From an uncultured Bacteroides sp. (GTDB taxonomy: Bacteria; Bacteroidota; Bacteroidia; Bacteroidales; Bacteroidaceae): 8,059 nucleotides of DNA. Positions 1 to 7,493 of this stretch are shown in pieces. How positions within the stretch are numbered: the first letter of the stretch is position 1; the number at the start of each line of letters is the position of its first letter. The stretch is from NCBI GenBank assembly GCA_900557355.1, contig USSR01000294.1, positions 1 to 8,059 of the forward strand, written 5' to 3'. The position numbers and the translations under genes are program-made. A model generated the notes under the pieces. It did no database searches. It saw only the letters and a program-made list of their open reading frames with translations, and was not told where the DNA came from.

Positions 1-1
1 C

Positions 2-2815
2 TCCCAAGCAATCACGCTTACTAGTGCACAACCCTTGAAGGTTACTTTAGGAGAAGATACGCAGGTGTTGGACGAAGTAGTCGTTACTGCATTAGGTATT
101 AAGCGCGCAACTAAAGCATTAAGCTATAATGTGCAAGAAGTAAAAGGTGATGAATTGACAACTGTAAAAAGTGCCAATTTTATGAACTCACTGGCTGGAA
201 AGGTGGCTGGTGTTAATATCAATGCATCTTCATCCGGTGTTGGAGGGGCTACACGTGTAGTTATGCGTGGTACCAAATCTATATCTTCAGACAATAATGC
301 TTTATATGTAATTGATGGTGTTCCTATTTTTAATACAAATAAAGGTGACACTAACGGACAATATTCAGCCCAACCGAGAGGAGAGGGCATATCTGATATC
401 AATCCGGAAGATATTGAAAGCATGTCTGTATTAAGTGGACCTGCTGCTGCGGCCTTGTATGGCTCTAATGCAGCGTCTGGTGTAATTTTAATTACTACAA
501 AGAAGGGAAAAGAAGGTAAGGCACGAATTATTATTTCTAATAATTCTACTTTTTCCAATCCTTTTATAATGCCTGAATTCCAAAATTCTTATATAAACCG
601 CGCAGGTTCCTTTGCTTCATGGGGAGATAAAGCGTCTTCTCTTTTCGGAACTTATGAGCCAAAAGATTTTTTCAATACTGGTACTAATATCCAGAATAAC
701 GTTTCTTTATCTGTTGGTAATGAAAAGAATCAAACTTATCTGTCTGTAGGTACTACTAATGCAACTGGTATCATTCAAAATAGCAAATATGACCGTTACA
801 ATTTTACCTTCAGAAATACAACAAAATTCCTGAAGGATAAAATGACATTAGATGTGGGTTTTAGCTATATTATTCAAGAAGATCTTAATCTAATGGCACA
901 AGGTGAATATTTCAATCCACTACCAGCCGTATATCTGTTCCCGCGTGGCGAAAACTTTGAAGCTGTGAGGATGTATAAAACGTATGACACAACTCGTAAG
1001 ATAGATGTACAGAACTGGGGATGGGGTGATCCTGGATACAGTATGAAAAATAATCCATATTGGGTGGCTAATGAGATGAACCATGGCATGAAAAAACAAC
1101 GTTACATGGCTAATGCTAGTTTAAAATATGAAATTTTGGATTGGCTTGATGTGACAGGGCGCGTTCGCATTGATAATGCAACCAATGATTATTCAGATAA
1201 AAGAAATGCTTCTACTGATCTTTACTTTACTAATAGTTCTATTTATGGATTCTATAAGTACTATAAAGCTGACGATAGACAGGCTTATGCAGACGTGATG
1301 GCTAATATTAATAAACGCTTTGGTGACTTAAGTTTAAGTGCTAATATTGGCGGTAGTTTTACTCAAACTTATTATGACGAAAGAGGATTCCAAGGTGGTT
1401 TGAAAGATATGTCTAATGTTTTTAGTCTATATAATATGACTACTACCTTGGATAAAGATACTTATCCTATAGAAAGTGGATATAAACAACGTACCAACTC
1501 TATTTTTGCTAGTGTGGAAATTGGCTGGAAGAGTATGTTATATATGACTTTAACCGGGCGTAATGATTGGGATTCAGCATTGATTAATACAGAACAATCA
1601 TCTTTCTTTTATCCATCAATAGGACTTTCAGGAGTTATTTCCGAAATGGTGAAATTACCCAAAGCTATTACTTATTTGAAAGTACGCGGTTCATTTGCTT
1701 CAGTAGGTGCTCCTATTCCTAAGAATCTTTCTTCTAACAAAACGTATGAGTGGGACCCTGCGACTAGTCAATGGAAATTACAAACTTACCGTCCTTTGCC
1801 TAAACTTTATCCTGAACGTACAAATTCTTGGGAGGCTGGTTTGAATGCCAAATTCTTTAATAATAGTTTAAGTTTGGAAGTTACCTGGTATAAGGCTAAT
1901 ACTCGCAAACAAACATTCCAGGTTCCTTTGTCAGGAACCGCTGTATATGCGACTATGTATGCACAGTCTGGTAATATTGAGAATAAAGGTATGGAATTTT
2001 CTTTAGGGTATAATAAATCATGGGGAGATTTCTCATGGAATTCCAATTTGACTTTTAGTTTTAATAAAAATAAGATTGTAGAACTCTTGGATGATGCAGT
2101 GGATGATGAAGGTAATCACTATAGTTTGAATGAGATAGATAAAGGTGGTATTGGATCGGCTAAAGTTATTCTTCGTAAAGGAGGAAGCATGGGAGACATG
2201 TATGTCACTAATCGTTTGAAACGTGATAACGAAGGAAATGTATATATTGATAAAGCGAGCCAGAATGTAAAGAAAGAAGATATAAAGAATTCGGATGAGT
2301 TTATTCATATTGGCTCTGTATTGCCTAAAAGCAATTTAGGCTTTAGAAATGACTTCTCTTATAAAGGTATTAGCCTGGGATTTATGCTTGCTGCCCGCTT
2401 TGGAGGTATTGTTATTTCACCGACACAAGCTGTGATGGATCAGTTCGGAGTATCTAAGGTCACAGCTTTAGCACGTGATAATGAAGGTGTTCCTGTAAAT
2501 AATGGAAAAGTGGATCCCCAGACTTATTATACAGAAGTGGGTGGAATAAGTGGATTGATGTCTAACTATGTATATAGTGCTACTAATGTTCGTTTACAAG
2601 AGTTATCGGTGGGCTATTCACTTCCAGCCAAATGGTTTAATAACAAATGTAATCTTAGTTTGTCAATAACAGGTCACAACTTGTGGATGATTTATAATAA
2701 AGCACCATTTGATCCGGAAGCTACCGCTTCTACTGGTACTTATTATCAAGGTGTTGATTACTTTATGCAACCAAGTTTGAGAAGTTGGGGATTTAATGTA
2801 AAAATACAGTTTTAA
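2..2815 (+). CDS. SusC/RagA-like TonB-dependent outer membrane transporter (5' partial)
   Basis: This is the outer-membrane beta-barrel that imports glycan oligomers using TonB energy, working as a lidded complex with the SusD protein encoded next. The frame is open from base 2 and the true start lies upstream of the window, so 937 residues are visible, against about 1000-1100 usual for the family. The missing part is the signal peptide and most of the CarboxypepD_reg-like domain; its tail seems to be the first residues here. The TonB-box region LDEVVVTALGIKR is encoded at 68-106. The plug domain follows with NSLAGKVAGVNI, then the SusC family signature NALYVIDGVPI at 296-328. The rest is a long barrel with alternating aromatic strands, ending in Phe just before the stop (2813-2815), the usual outer-membrane assembly signal. 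The TTG at 35 is not a plausible start because homology continues through it. No internal frameshift is seen. The substrate cannot be read from this protein alone. Confidence 0.97.
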   Translation, partial: SQAITLTSAQPLKVTLGEDTQVLDEVVVTALGIKRATKALSYNVQEVKGDELTTVKSANFMNSLAGKVAGVNINASSSGVGGATRVVMRGTKSISSDNNALYVIDGVPIFNTNKGDTNGQYSAQPRGEGISDINPEDIESMSVLSGPAAAALYGSNAASGVILITTKKGKEGKARIIISNNSTFSNPFIMPEFQNSYINRAGSFASWGDKASSLFGTYEPKDFFNTGTNIQNNVSLSVGNEKNQTYLSVGTTNATGIIQNSKYDRYNFTFRNTTKFLKDKMTLDVGFSYIIQEDLNLMAQGEYFNPLPAVYLFPRGENFEAVRMYKTYDTTRKIDVQNWGWGDPGYSMKNNPYWVANEMNHGMKKQRYMANASLKYEILDWLDVTGRVRIDNATNDYSDKRNASTDLYFTNSSIYGFYKYYKADDRQAYADVMANINKRFGDLSLSANIGGSFTQTYYDERGFQGGLKDMSNVFSLYNMTTTLDKDTYPIESGYKQRTNSIFASVEIGWKSMLYMTLTGRNDWDSALINTEQSSFFYPSIGLSGVISEMVKLPKAITYLKVRGSFASVGAPIPKNLSSNKTYEWDPATSQWKLQTYRPLPKLYPERTNSWEAGLNAKFFNNSLSLEVTWYKANTRKQTFQVPLSGTAVYATMYAQSGNIENKGMEFSLGYNKSWGDFSWNSNLTFSFNKNKIVELLDDAVDDEGNHYSLNEIDKGGIGSAKVILRKGGSMGDMYVTNRLKRDNEGNVYIDKASQNVKKEDIKNSDEFIHIGSVLPKSNLGFRNDFSYKGISLGFMLAARFGGIVISPTQAVMDQFGVSKVTALARDNEGVPVNNGKVDPQTYYTEVGGISGLMSNYVYSATNVRLQELSVGYSLPAKWFNNKCNLSLSITGHNLWMIYNKAPFDPEATASTGTYYQGVDYFMQPSLRSWGFNVKIQF

Positions 2816-2833
2816 CGATAAAAGAATAACCAA

Positions 2834-4411
2834 ATGAAAATATATAAATTCATAACGCAGATTTCTATTGCAGGTTGTATGCTTGTTGGAACTCCAATGT
2901 TACAAGGATGCATGGATAATAGCTTGAATGATCCGTTGGGAAAAGTTTCGGAAGAAGAACTTGGACGAGATGGATTTGCTGCCAATGCTTTCTTCTTGAC
3001 TTTATGTGATTATGCATATCCCATAGCTACTGAAAACATTTATAATACCAATGAATCCTTGATTGGTGACTGCTATGGACGTTATCAGGTAATGGCAACA
3101 GATAAGTTTAAAGGGGCAAATTTTGCTACATATAATGCACCCGAGAACTGGTTAAACTGGCAGTTTGCAGATGATAATGTAATGGTATTGACGTATGGTG
3201 CATGGAATAAAATAAAGAATGTAACCCAAGGGACAGGGGTTAACTTTGCATGGGCACAGATCCTAAGAATTGCGACAATGCATCGTATGCTTGATATGTA
3301 TGGGGCACTTCCTTATTCCCAAATTTCAAGTGATAAACTTTCGACTCCTTACGATACAATGGAGGAAGCATATCATGCAATGTTTACTGATCTGACTGAT
3401 GCAATTAATGTAATGACTGTTTATGTGACCGAAAATCCAAACAACAGAACGATGGCTAAGTATGATAAAGTTTATGACGGTGATTTTGAGAAATGGGTGA
3501 AATTTGCAAATTCACTGAAACTACGTATGGCCATTCGTATTCGTTTTGCAGATCGTGAATATGCCAGACAGATGGCGGAGGAAGCTATTAACCATTCTAT
3601 AGGGGTAATTACTTCCAATGAAGATAACGCAACTTCTTTAGGCACTAAAAATCAATTGTATACGGTATTAGTGCAATGGCCTGACCAATGTGTCTCTGCC
3701 GATATTACATCTTATATGAAAGGATACAACGATCCACGTATGTCGAAATATTTTAAAAAGAAAACGAGCGATAAAGGAGATGATGATTATGTGGGTATGC
3801 GCGCAGGTTTGTCTTATGGTAATGATATTACCGGACCGACTTTCTCTAGAATAAATGTTGGAGAGATGGATCGTACTTTATGGATGAGTGCAGCTGAAAC
3901 AGCTTTTAATAAAGCTGAAGCGGCAATGTTAGGATGGGATGTAAAAGGAGAAACGGTGAAAGATTTGTATGAATCAGCTATCAGACTTTCCTTTGCACAA
4001 TGGGGAGTATCGGATGGTATTGACCAATACCTGAATGATGAATCAAGTACTCAGGCTGATTATGTAGATCCTAATGAGAATAAGGGGAATGAAAGTGCTA
4101 TTAGTTCTATAACTATCAAATGGAAAGATGATGCTGGTGAGGAAGAAAAACTGGAAAGATTAATAACCCAAAAATGGATTGCAATGTGGCCTTTGGGACA
4201 AGAAGCATGGAGCGAGTATCGTCGTACTGGGTATCCGCGTTTTTTCCCGTTATTGAATGGAAATGTAACCAATCTTCCTTCCGCTAATCGTATTCCGTTC
4301 CCACCATCGGAATATATTCGTAATGCTGCTAATGTAAATGCTGCTGTAAGTAAATTGGGTGGCGCTGATAATTATCAGACTAAGGTTTGGTGGCAGCGTA
4401 GGGATAAGTGA
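2834..4411 (+). CDS. SusD-like outer membrane glycan-binding lipoprotein (SusD/RagB superfamily)
   Basis: The product is the surface lipoprotein that acts as a substrate-binding lid on the SusC transporter encoded 18 bases upstream. The 525-residue length is normal for the family, and the sequence best resembles the SusD-like_2 branch (starch-binding associating with outer membrane). The N-terminus has a basic MKIYK start, a hydrophobic stretch and the lipobox LQGC with the lipidated Cys at residue 26. The TPR-like helical core is visible in WAQILRIATMHRMLDMYGALPYS (about residues 140-162), the counterpart of the family pattern LRA-x-L-x-D-x-YG-x-PYS, and in KWVKFANSLKLRMAIRI at about 220-236. 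The C-terminal part is rich in Trp, Arg and Pro (for example the segment around EAWSEYRRTGYPRFFP), as in other SusD proteins. The gene is cotranscribed with its neighbours to judge by spacing. Ligand specificity is inferred only from the following GH18 gene. Confidence 0.96.
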   Translation: MKIYKFITQISIAGCMLVGTPMLQGCMDNSLNDPLGKVSEEELGRDGFAANAFFLTLCDYAYPIATENIYNTNESLIGDCYGRYQVMATDKFKGANFATYNAPENWLNWQFADDNVMVLTYGAWNKIKNVTQGTGVNFAWAQILRIATMHRMLDMYGALPYSQISSDKLSTPYDTMEEAYHAMFTDLTDAINVMTVYVTENPNNRTMAKYDKVYDGDFEKWVKFANSLKLRMAIRIRFADREYARQMAEEAINHSIGVITSNEDNATSLGTKNQLYTVLVQWPDQCVSADITSYMKGYNDPRMSKYFKKKTSDKGDDDYVGMRAGLSYGNDITGPTFSRINVGEMDRTLWMSAAETAFNKAEAAMLGWDVKGETVKDLYESAIRLSFAQWGVSDGIDQYLNDESSTQADYVDPNENKGNESAISSITIKWKDDAGEEEKLERLITQKWIAMWPLGQEAWSEYRRTGYPRFFPLLNGNVTNLPSANRIPFPPSEYIRNAANVNAAVSKLGGADNYQTKVWWQRRDK

Positions 4412-4443
4412 ATAATAGTATAATCTATATTAATATAAATAGT

Positions 4444-5508
4444 ATGAGAAAGATATTCTATTTTATAATGTTGTTATTTGGCATAACGGTTGCGAATACA
4501 GCGTGTGATGATTGGACAGACATGGAACCAAAATTCCAGGAAGATATGACTCAGTCGTCACTTCCGGAAGAATACTATGCCCAGCTTCGCGCTTATAAGA
4601 AAACAGATCATCCGGTTGCTTTCGGATGGTTTGGTAATTGGACCGGAAATGGAGCTACTTTAGAAAAATGTTTAGCCGGACTTCCTGATAGTGTGGATTT
4701 TGTTTCTATTTGGGGTAACTGGAGAAATTTGACAGAAGCGCAAACAAAAGATTTGCGTTATGTACAAAATGTAAAAGGGACTAAAGCTTTGATGTGTTTT
4801 ATTGTTCAAAATATCGGTGACCAATTGACTCCCGAGGAATATAAAGATAATTATCTGGAATTCTGGGGATGGAATGAGAATAAGGAAGAAGCTATAAAGA
4901 AATATGCCCATGCAATATGTGATAGTATTGATAAATATGGATATGATGGCTTTGATATTGACTATGAGCCTAATTTTGGTCATCGAGGTAACATGAGTGG
5001 AAGTGATGAGAATATGTTGTTGTTCATTCAGACCTTGGGAGAAAGAATCGGACCAAAATCGGGTACAGACAGGCTATTAGTAATTGACGGTGAGCCACAA
5101 AGTATTGTATCGGAGTCAGGTCCTTATTTTAATTATTTTATAGTGCAGGCTTATGATTCTCCAGGAGATAATACTGGACGTGACAATTTGGATAGCCGTT
5201 TAAACTCTACAATAAGAAACTTCGATGGGCATTTGACTGCAGAAGAAGTTGCTAAGAAATATATTGTAACTGAAAACTTTGAAAAATGGGCTTTGTCTGG
5301 TGGGGCTGATTTCACTGATCGATATGGAAATAAAATGAAGTCATTGGAAGGTATGGCACGTTGGACACCTATTATTAACGGGAAAAAATGTGTAAAAGGA
5401 GGGGTTGGAACTTATCATATGGAGTATGAATATACAATTGATGGTACAGAAGAATCTTATCCTTATTTGCGTAATGCTATCCGCATTATGAATCCACCGG
5501 TAAAATAA
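4444..5508 (+). CDS. GH18 lipoprotein, probable surface endo-beta-N-acetylglucosaminidase
   Basis: This is a glycoside hydrolase family 18 protein of 354 residues. Family members of this size in Bacteroides PULs cut between the two core GlcNAc residues of N-glycans by substrate-assisted catalysis. The signal peptide starts at MRKIFYF and ends at NTAC, with the likely lipidated Cys at residue 21 followed by the acidic DDWTDME, which fits surface export. The beta-1 strand is VAFGWFGNW (58-66). The catalytic motif DGFDIDYE lies at 168-175, with all three Asp and the acid/base Glu175 present. A strand FIVQAYD (232-238) has Tyr237 in the place where the family orients the N-acetyl group. The end, GVGTYHMEYEY to LRNAIRIMNP, is typical of the Bacteroides enzymes. 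I chose the ATG at 4444: the frame is open back to a GTG at 4408, but that start would put twelve polar residues before the signal peptide. Chitinase activity cannot be excluded, but the context and small size favour an ENGase. Confidence 0.9.
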   Translation: MRKIFYFIMLLFGITVANTACDDWTDMEPKFQEDMTQSSLPEEYYAQLRAYKKTDHPVAFGWFGNWTGNGATLEKCLAGLPDSVDFVSIWGNWRNLTEAQTKDLRYVQNVKGTKALMCFIVQNIGDQLTPEEYKDNYLEFWGWNENKEEAIKKYAHAICDSIDKYGYDGFDIDYEPNFGHRGNMSGSDENMLLFIQTLGERIGPKSGTDRLLVIDGEPQSIVSESGPYFNYFIVQAYDSPGDNTGRDNLDSRLNSTIRNFDGHLTAEEVAKKYIVTENFEKWALSGGADFTDRYGNKMKSLEGMARWTPIINGKKCVKGGVGTYHMEYEYTIDGTEESYPYLRNAIRIMNPPVK

Positions 5509-5530
5509 TAAATTTAAAGATATAATAATT

Positions 5531-6742
5531 ATGAGATATCTGGTAAAAAATAAAAATACAATAATGTTCGCCTTTGCCATATTGCTTTGTGCAATTATAG
5601 CAAGTTGTGAAGATGCAAAGTATGATACTATCGGCAGTAGAATTTATTTAGCTGAATCCAGTAGTTTGTCTTATGAGTCCAAAAAGGTAACAGTAGCCGA
5701 AGAGGGTAGTGTTGTCACTGTGACTCCGCGGTCGGGACAAATTGCAACAGAAGATATAGAAGTTACTTTGGGACTAAGTCCGAAATCGTTGGAAGTATAT
5801 AATACAAAAAGTGGTACGAACTATAAATCTATGCCGGAAGGTTCATATTCTTTTGATCAAAAGACAGTGGTTATAAAAAAAGGAGAATTAGTGGCTCCTA
5901 CTGTTAAAGTAACAATTGATCCGTTGACAAAGGAAATGCTTGATTCTGGTGATAAATTTGCACTACCGGTTGCTATTACTGCTGTATCAGGTGGGCAACA
6001 AACTTTGGAAGGTGCAGATGTGATGATTTATATCATGGATCAGGTTATTATAACCTCTGCACCAGTGTTGACGGGTACAAAACCAATTACTATGGAAATG
6101 CGTCAGGATTATACAGTAACTCAATGGTCACTTGAAATGCGTATTAATATGAGCGAACTTGGGGATGGGGTGACTCCTGGAGTTGGTTATCCTGGTCCTC
6201 CTAGCTATCAGAATCAAGCAATATTTTCTGCAGGTCCAGGTAATGGTATCGCAGAAGATGGTGAAATTTATATCCGTTTTGGTGATGGCCCGATTCCTGG
6301 TAATATTTTGCAGATAAAAACACAAGGTACTCAAGTAAATGCTGCTACTAAGTTTAAAAATAATCAATGGTATCATTTAGCATTTGTTTGTGATGGAGTG
6401 AAATTGACTATTTATGTAAATGGAAATATTGATGCAACATTAGATCTTCCAAGAAAACCTTTGCGTCTTGTTAAGAATAGTTTTGGTATATGCAATGGTG
6501 ATTGGATGGTTACAGATGCTATAGTTAGCGAAGTACGTTTTTGGACTACTGCTATTTCACAGTCGCAGATTCAGAATAATATGTTTGCGATAAATCCGGG
6601 TACGGATGGCTTGGAGGCTTATTGGAAATTGAATGAAGGGGCAGGAACCGAGTTTAAAGACGCAACTGGTCATGGAAATAAAGCCACGGCGCCTAATGGA
6701 GTTGTCAGATGGGTAGATGGCATTAGATCAGATGGTAAATAA
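5531..6742 (+). CDS. DUF1735 + LamG-like (concanavalin A fold) lipoprotein, probable surface glycan-binding protein
   Basis: A 403-residue lipoprotein starting 22 bases after the GH18 stop. The signal peptide (MRYLVKNKNTIMFAF...) ends in the lipobox IASC with Cys26, followed by acidic residues, so it is likely to be on the outer membrane. Residues about 30-172 form a DUF1735 domain (also called the BT_3987-like N-terminal domain), with the characteristic strand FALPVAITAVSG at 143-154. Residues about 185-392 form a LamG/laminin_G_3-like jelly roll: TQWSLEMRINMS (197-208), the repeat-type strand QWYHLAFVCDGVKLTIYVNG (279-298), and the closing LEAYWKLNEGAGTEFKDATG (361-380). I see no catalytic motif. 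In related PULs proteins of this build sit at the position of SusE/SusF and are regarded as surface glycan-binding proteins that feed the GH18 enzyme and SusCD. Binding of the same glycan is inference from position. Confidence 0.9.
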   Translation: MRYLVKNKNTIMFAFAILLCAIIASCEDAKYDTIGSRIYLAESSSLSYESKKVTVAEEGSVVTVTPRSGQIATEDIEVTLGLSPKSLEVYNTKSGTNYKSMPEGSYSFDQKTVVIKKGELVAPTVKVTIDPLTKEMLDSGDKFALPVAITAVSGGQQTLEGADVMIYIMDQVIITSAPVLTGTKPITMEMRQDYTVTQWSLEMRINMSELGDGVTPGVGYPGPPSYQNQAIFSAGPGNGIAEDGEIYIRFGDGPIPGNILQIKTQGTQVNAATKFKNNQWYHLAFVCDGVKLTIYVNGNIDATLDLPRKPLRLVKNSFGICNGDWMVTDAIVSEVRFWTTAISQSQIQNNMFAINPGTDGLEAYWKLNEGAGTEFKDATGHGNKATAPNGVVRWVDGIRSDGK

Positions 6743-6747
6743 TATAA

Positions 6748-7329
6748 TATTCAAATGATGTTATAAAAATAGAGCTATTAAATGTAGGATCGTTGACTAC
6801 AGAAGGGGGATATTTGTTGCCAGTTACCATATCTTCTATAGAAGGTAATAACTTAGATGCACTTAGCTCTAACAGAGGAGTAGTTTATGTGAAAATTCAA
6901 AATATTCATGTCAATGTAGAGTCCGGGCAACCGGCTGAAGGTACTTTGATTGCCGATCGTTCTGGCTGGACTGTAAAAGTTGCCCCGACGACTCGTGGAG
7001 ATGCTAAAAATCTAATTGATGGAACAAATTCTGATGTAGCTCGTGATGGAGGAGCAGAATATTGGCTAACTGTGGATATAGGTAAGGTGCAGACATTAAC
7101 AGGAATAAGAAATAAGTGTTATGCTAGTAGTTATTCACCGACTGCAGTAGAAGTATTTACTTCAGGTGATGGAATAAAATGGAAATCTATCGGAACTGTA
7201 ACTATTTCAAGAAGTGGCACACAATATATTAAGTTTTCGAAAGCTATTGAAACGCGTTATTTAAAGTATTATGTGAAACAAGGTCCCAATACGGTCAGCC
7301 TTACGGAATTTGACCTATATGCGAAATAA
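6748..7329 (+). pseudogene. DUF1735 + F5/8 type C (discoidin) protein, N-terminally truncated remnant
   Basis: The frame is open from base 6748, just after an in-frame TAA at 6745, to the stop at 7329, giving 193 residues. It begins in the middle of a DUF1735 domain: the segment VIKIELLNVGSL then GGYLLPVTISSIEG lines up by eye with residues about 123-154 of the upstream LamG protein (VKVTIDPL then FALPVAITAVSG). About 120 residues are thus missing, including the whole signal peptide and lipobox. The remainder carries an F5/8 type C domain: WLTVDIGKVQTLTGI, then VEVFTSGDGIKWKSIGTV, then ETRYLKYYV and VSLTEFDLYAK at the end. No ATG or GTG opens the frame before the conserved part; the only start is a TTG at 6793, which would give a 178-residue protein with no export signal. 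An ATG at 6755, where the operon's next start is expected, reads only MML then stop in another frame. I infer an internal deletion, or an assembly error. The intact form would be a second surface glycan-binding lipoprotein. An automated annotation might call it a CDS from 6793. Confidence 0.75.
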
Positions 7330-7351
7330 TTAATAGGTTATTGAAAATTTT

Positions 7352-7392
7352 TAAGTCCCACTTTTTCGTATTTTCGGATAAAGTGGGACTTA
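7352..7392 (+). terminator. Probable intrinsic terminator after the SusC-to-discoidin operon
   Basis: A perfect 13-base inverted repeat, TAAGTCCCACTTT at 7352-7364 and AAAGTGGGACTTA at 7380-7392, encloses a 15-base loop. It lies 22 bases after the last stop codon of the operon. It is followed by TTATTATAT, only a weak T-tract on the + strand, and preceded by AAAATTTTT. The hairpin is by far the most GC-rich element in this AT-rich spacer. It should end transcription of the upstream genes, or at least lower read-through into the DUF4838 gene. Confidence 0.8.
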
Positions 7393-7424
7393 TTATATAA
7401 GTTAATAAATAAAAAAAGAAAAAG

Positions 7425-7478
7425 ATTGATTGTTTAATAGTATCATATTGATTGTATTACTATTATATAATAACTTTT
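7425..7478 (+). promoter_or_regulatory. Possible promoter/operator region of the DUF4838 gene
   Basis: The 101 bases between the hairpin and the next start hold several elements. TAACTTTT at 7471-7478 matches seven of eight positions of the Bacteroides -7 consensus TAnnTTTG. A TTG at 7448-7450 lies 20 bases before it, near the spacing expected for the -33 box. ATTGATTGT occurs twice, at 7425-7433 and 7447-7455, exactly 22 bases apart. TAATAGTA at 7435-7442 and its reverse complement TACTATTA at 7458-7465 form an inverted repeat centred on 7450. The promoter would leave only a very short leader before the ATG at 7494, and the DNA is AT-rich, so chance matches are quite possible. Confidence 0.25.
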
Positions 7479-7493
7479 AATAGCAAGAAAAAC

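Noticed and set aside
124..558. Reverse-strand open frame of 144 codons opposite the SusC plug region
   Set aside because: It lies wholly antisense to conserved SusC plug sequence, including the family signature, and its translation resembles no family I know; it is a shadow of the real gene.
1807..2308. Two overlapping reverse-strand open frames within the SusC barrel region
   Set aside because: They overlap each other and well-conserved barrel coding sequence, and have no recognisable domain or start context.
4672..4983. Reverse-strand open frame of 103 codons, Ile-rich, across the GH18 catalytic motif
   Set aside because: The forward frame holds the GH18 motif DGFDIDYE here; the hydrophobic antisense translation is a by-product of AT-rich codons.
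5341..5580. Reverse-strand frame bridging the GH18 end and the start of the DUF1735-LamG gene
   Set aside because: It covers the conserved C-terminus of GH18 and the signal peptide of the next gene; no independent support.
6755..6766. Micro-frame ATGATGTTATAA as a possible leader peptide
   Set aside because: It encodes only MML and has no associated attenuator structure; it is better explained as the remnant start of the truncated discoidin gene.
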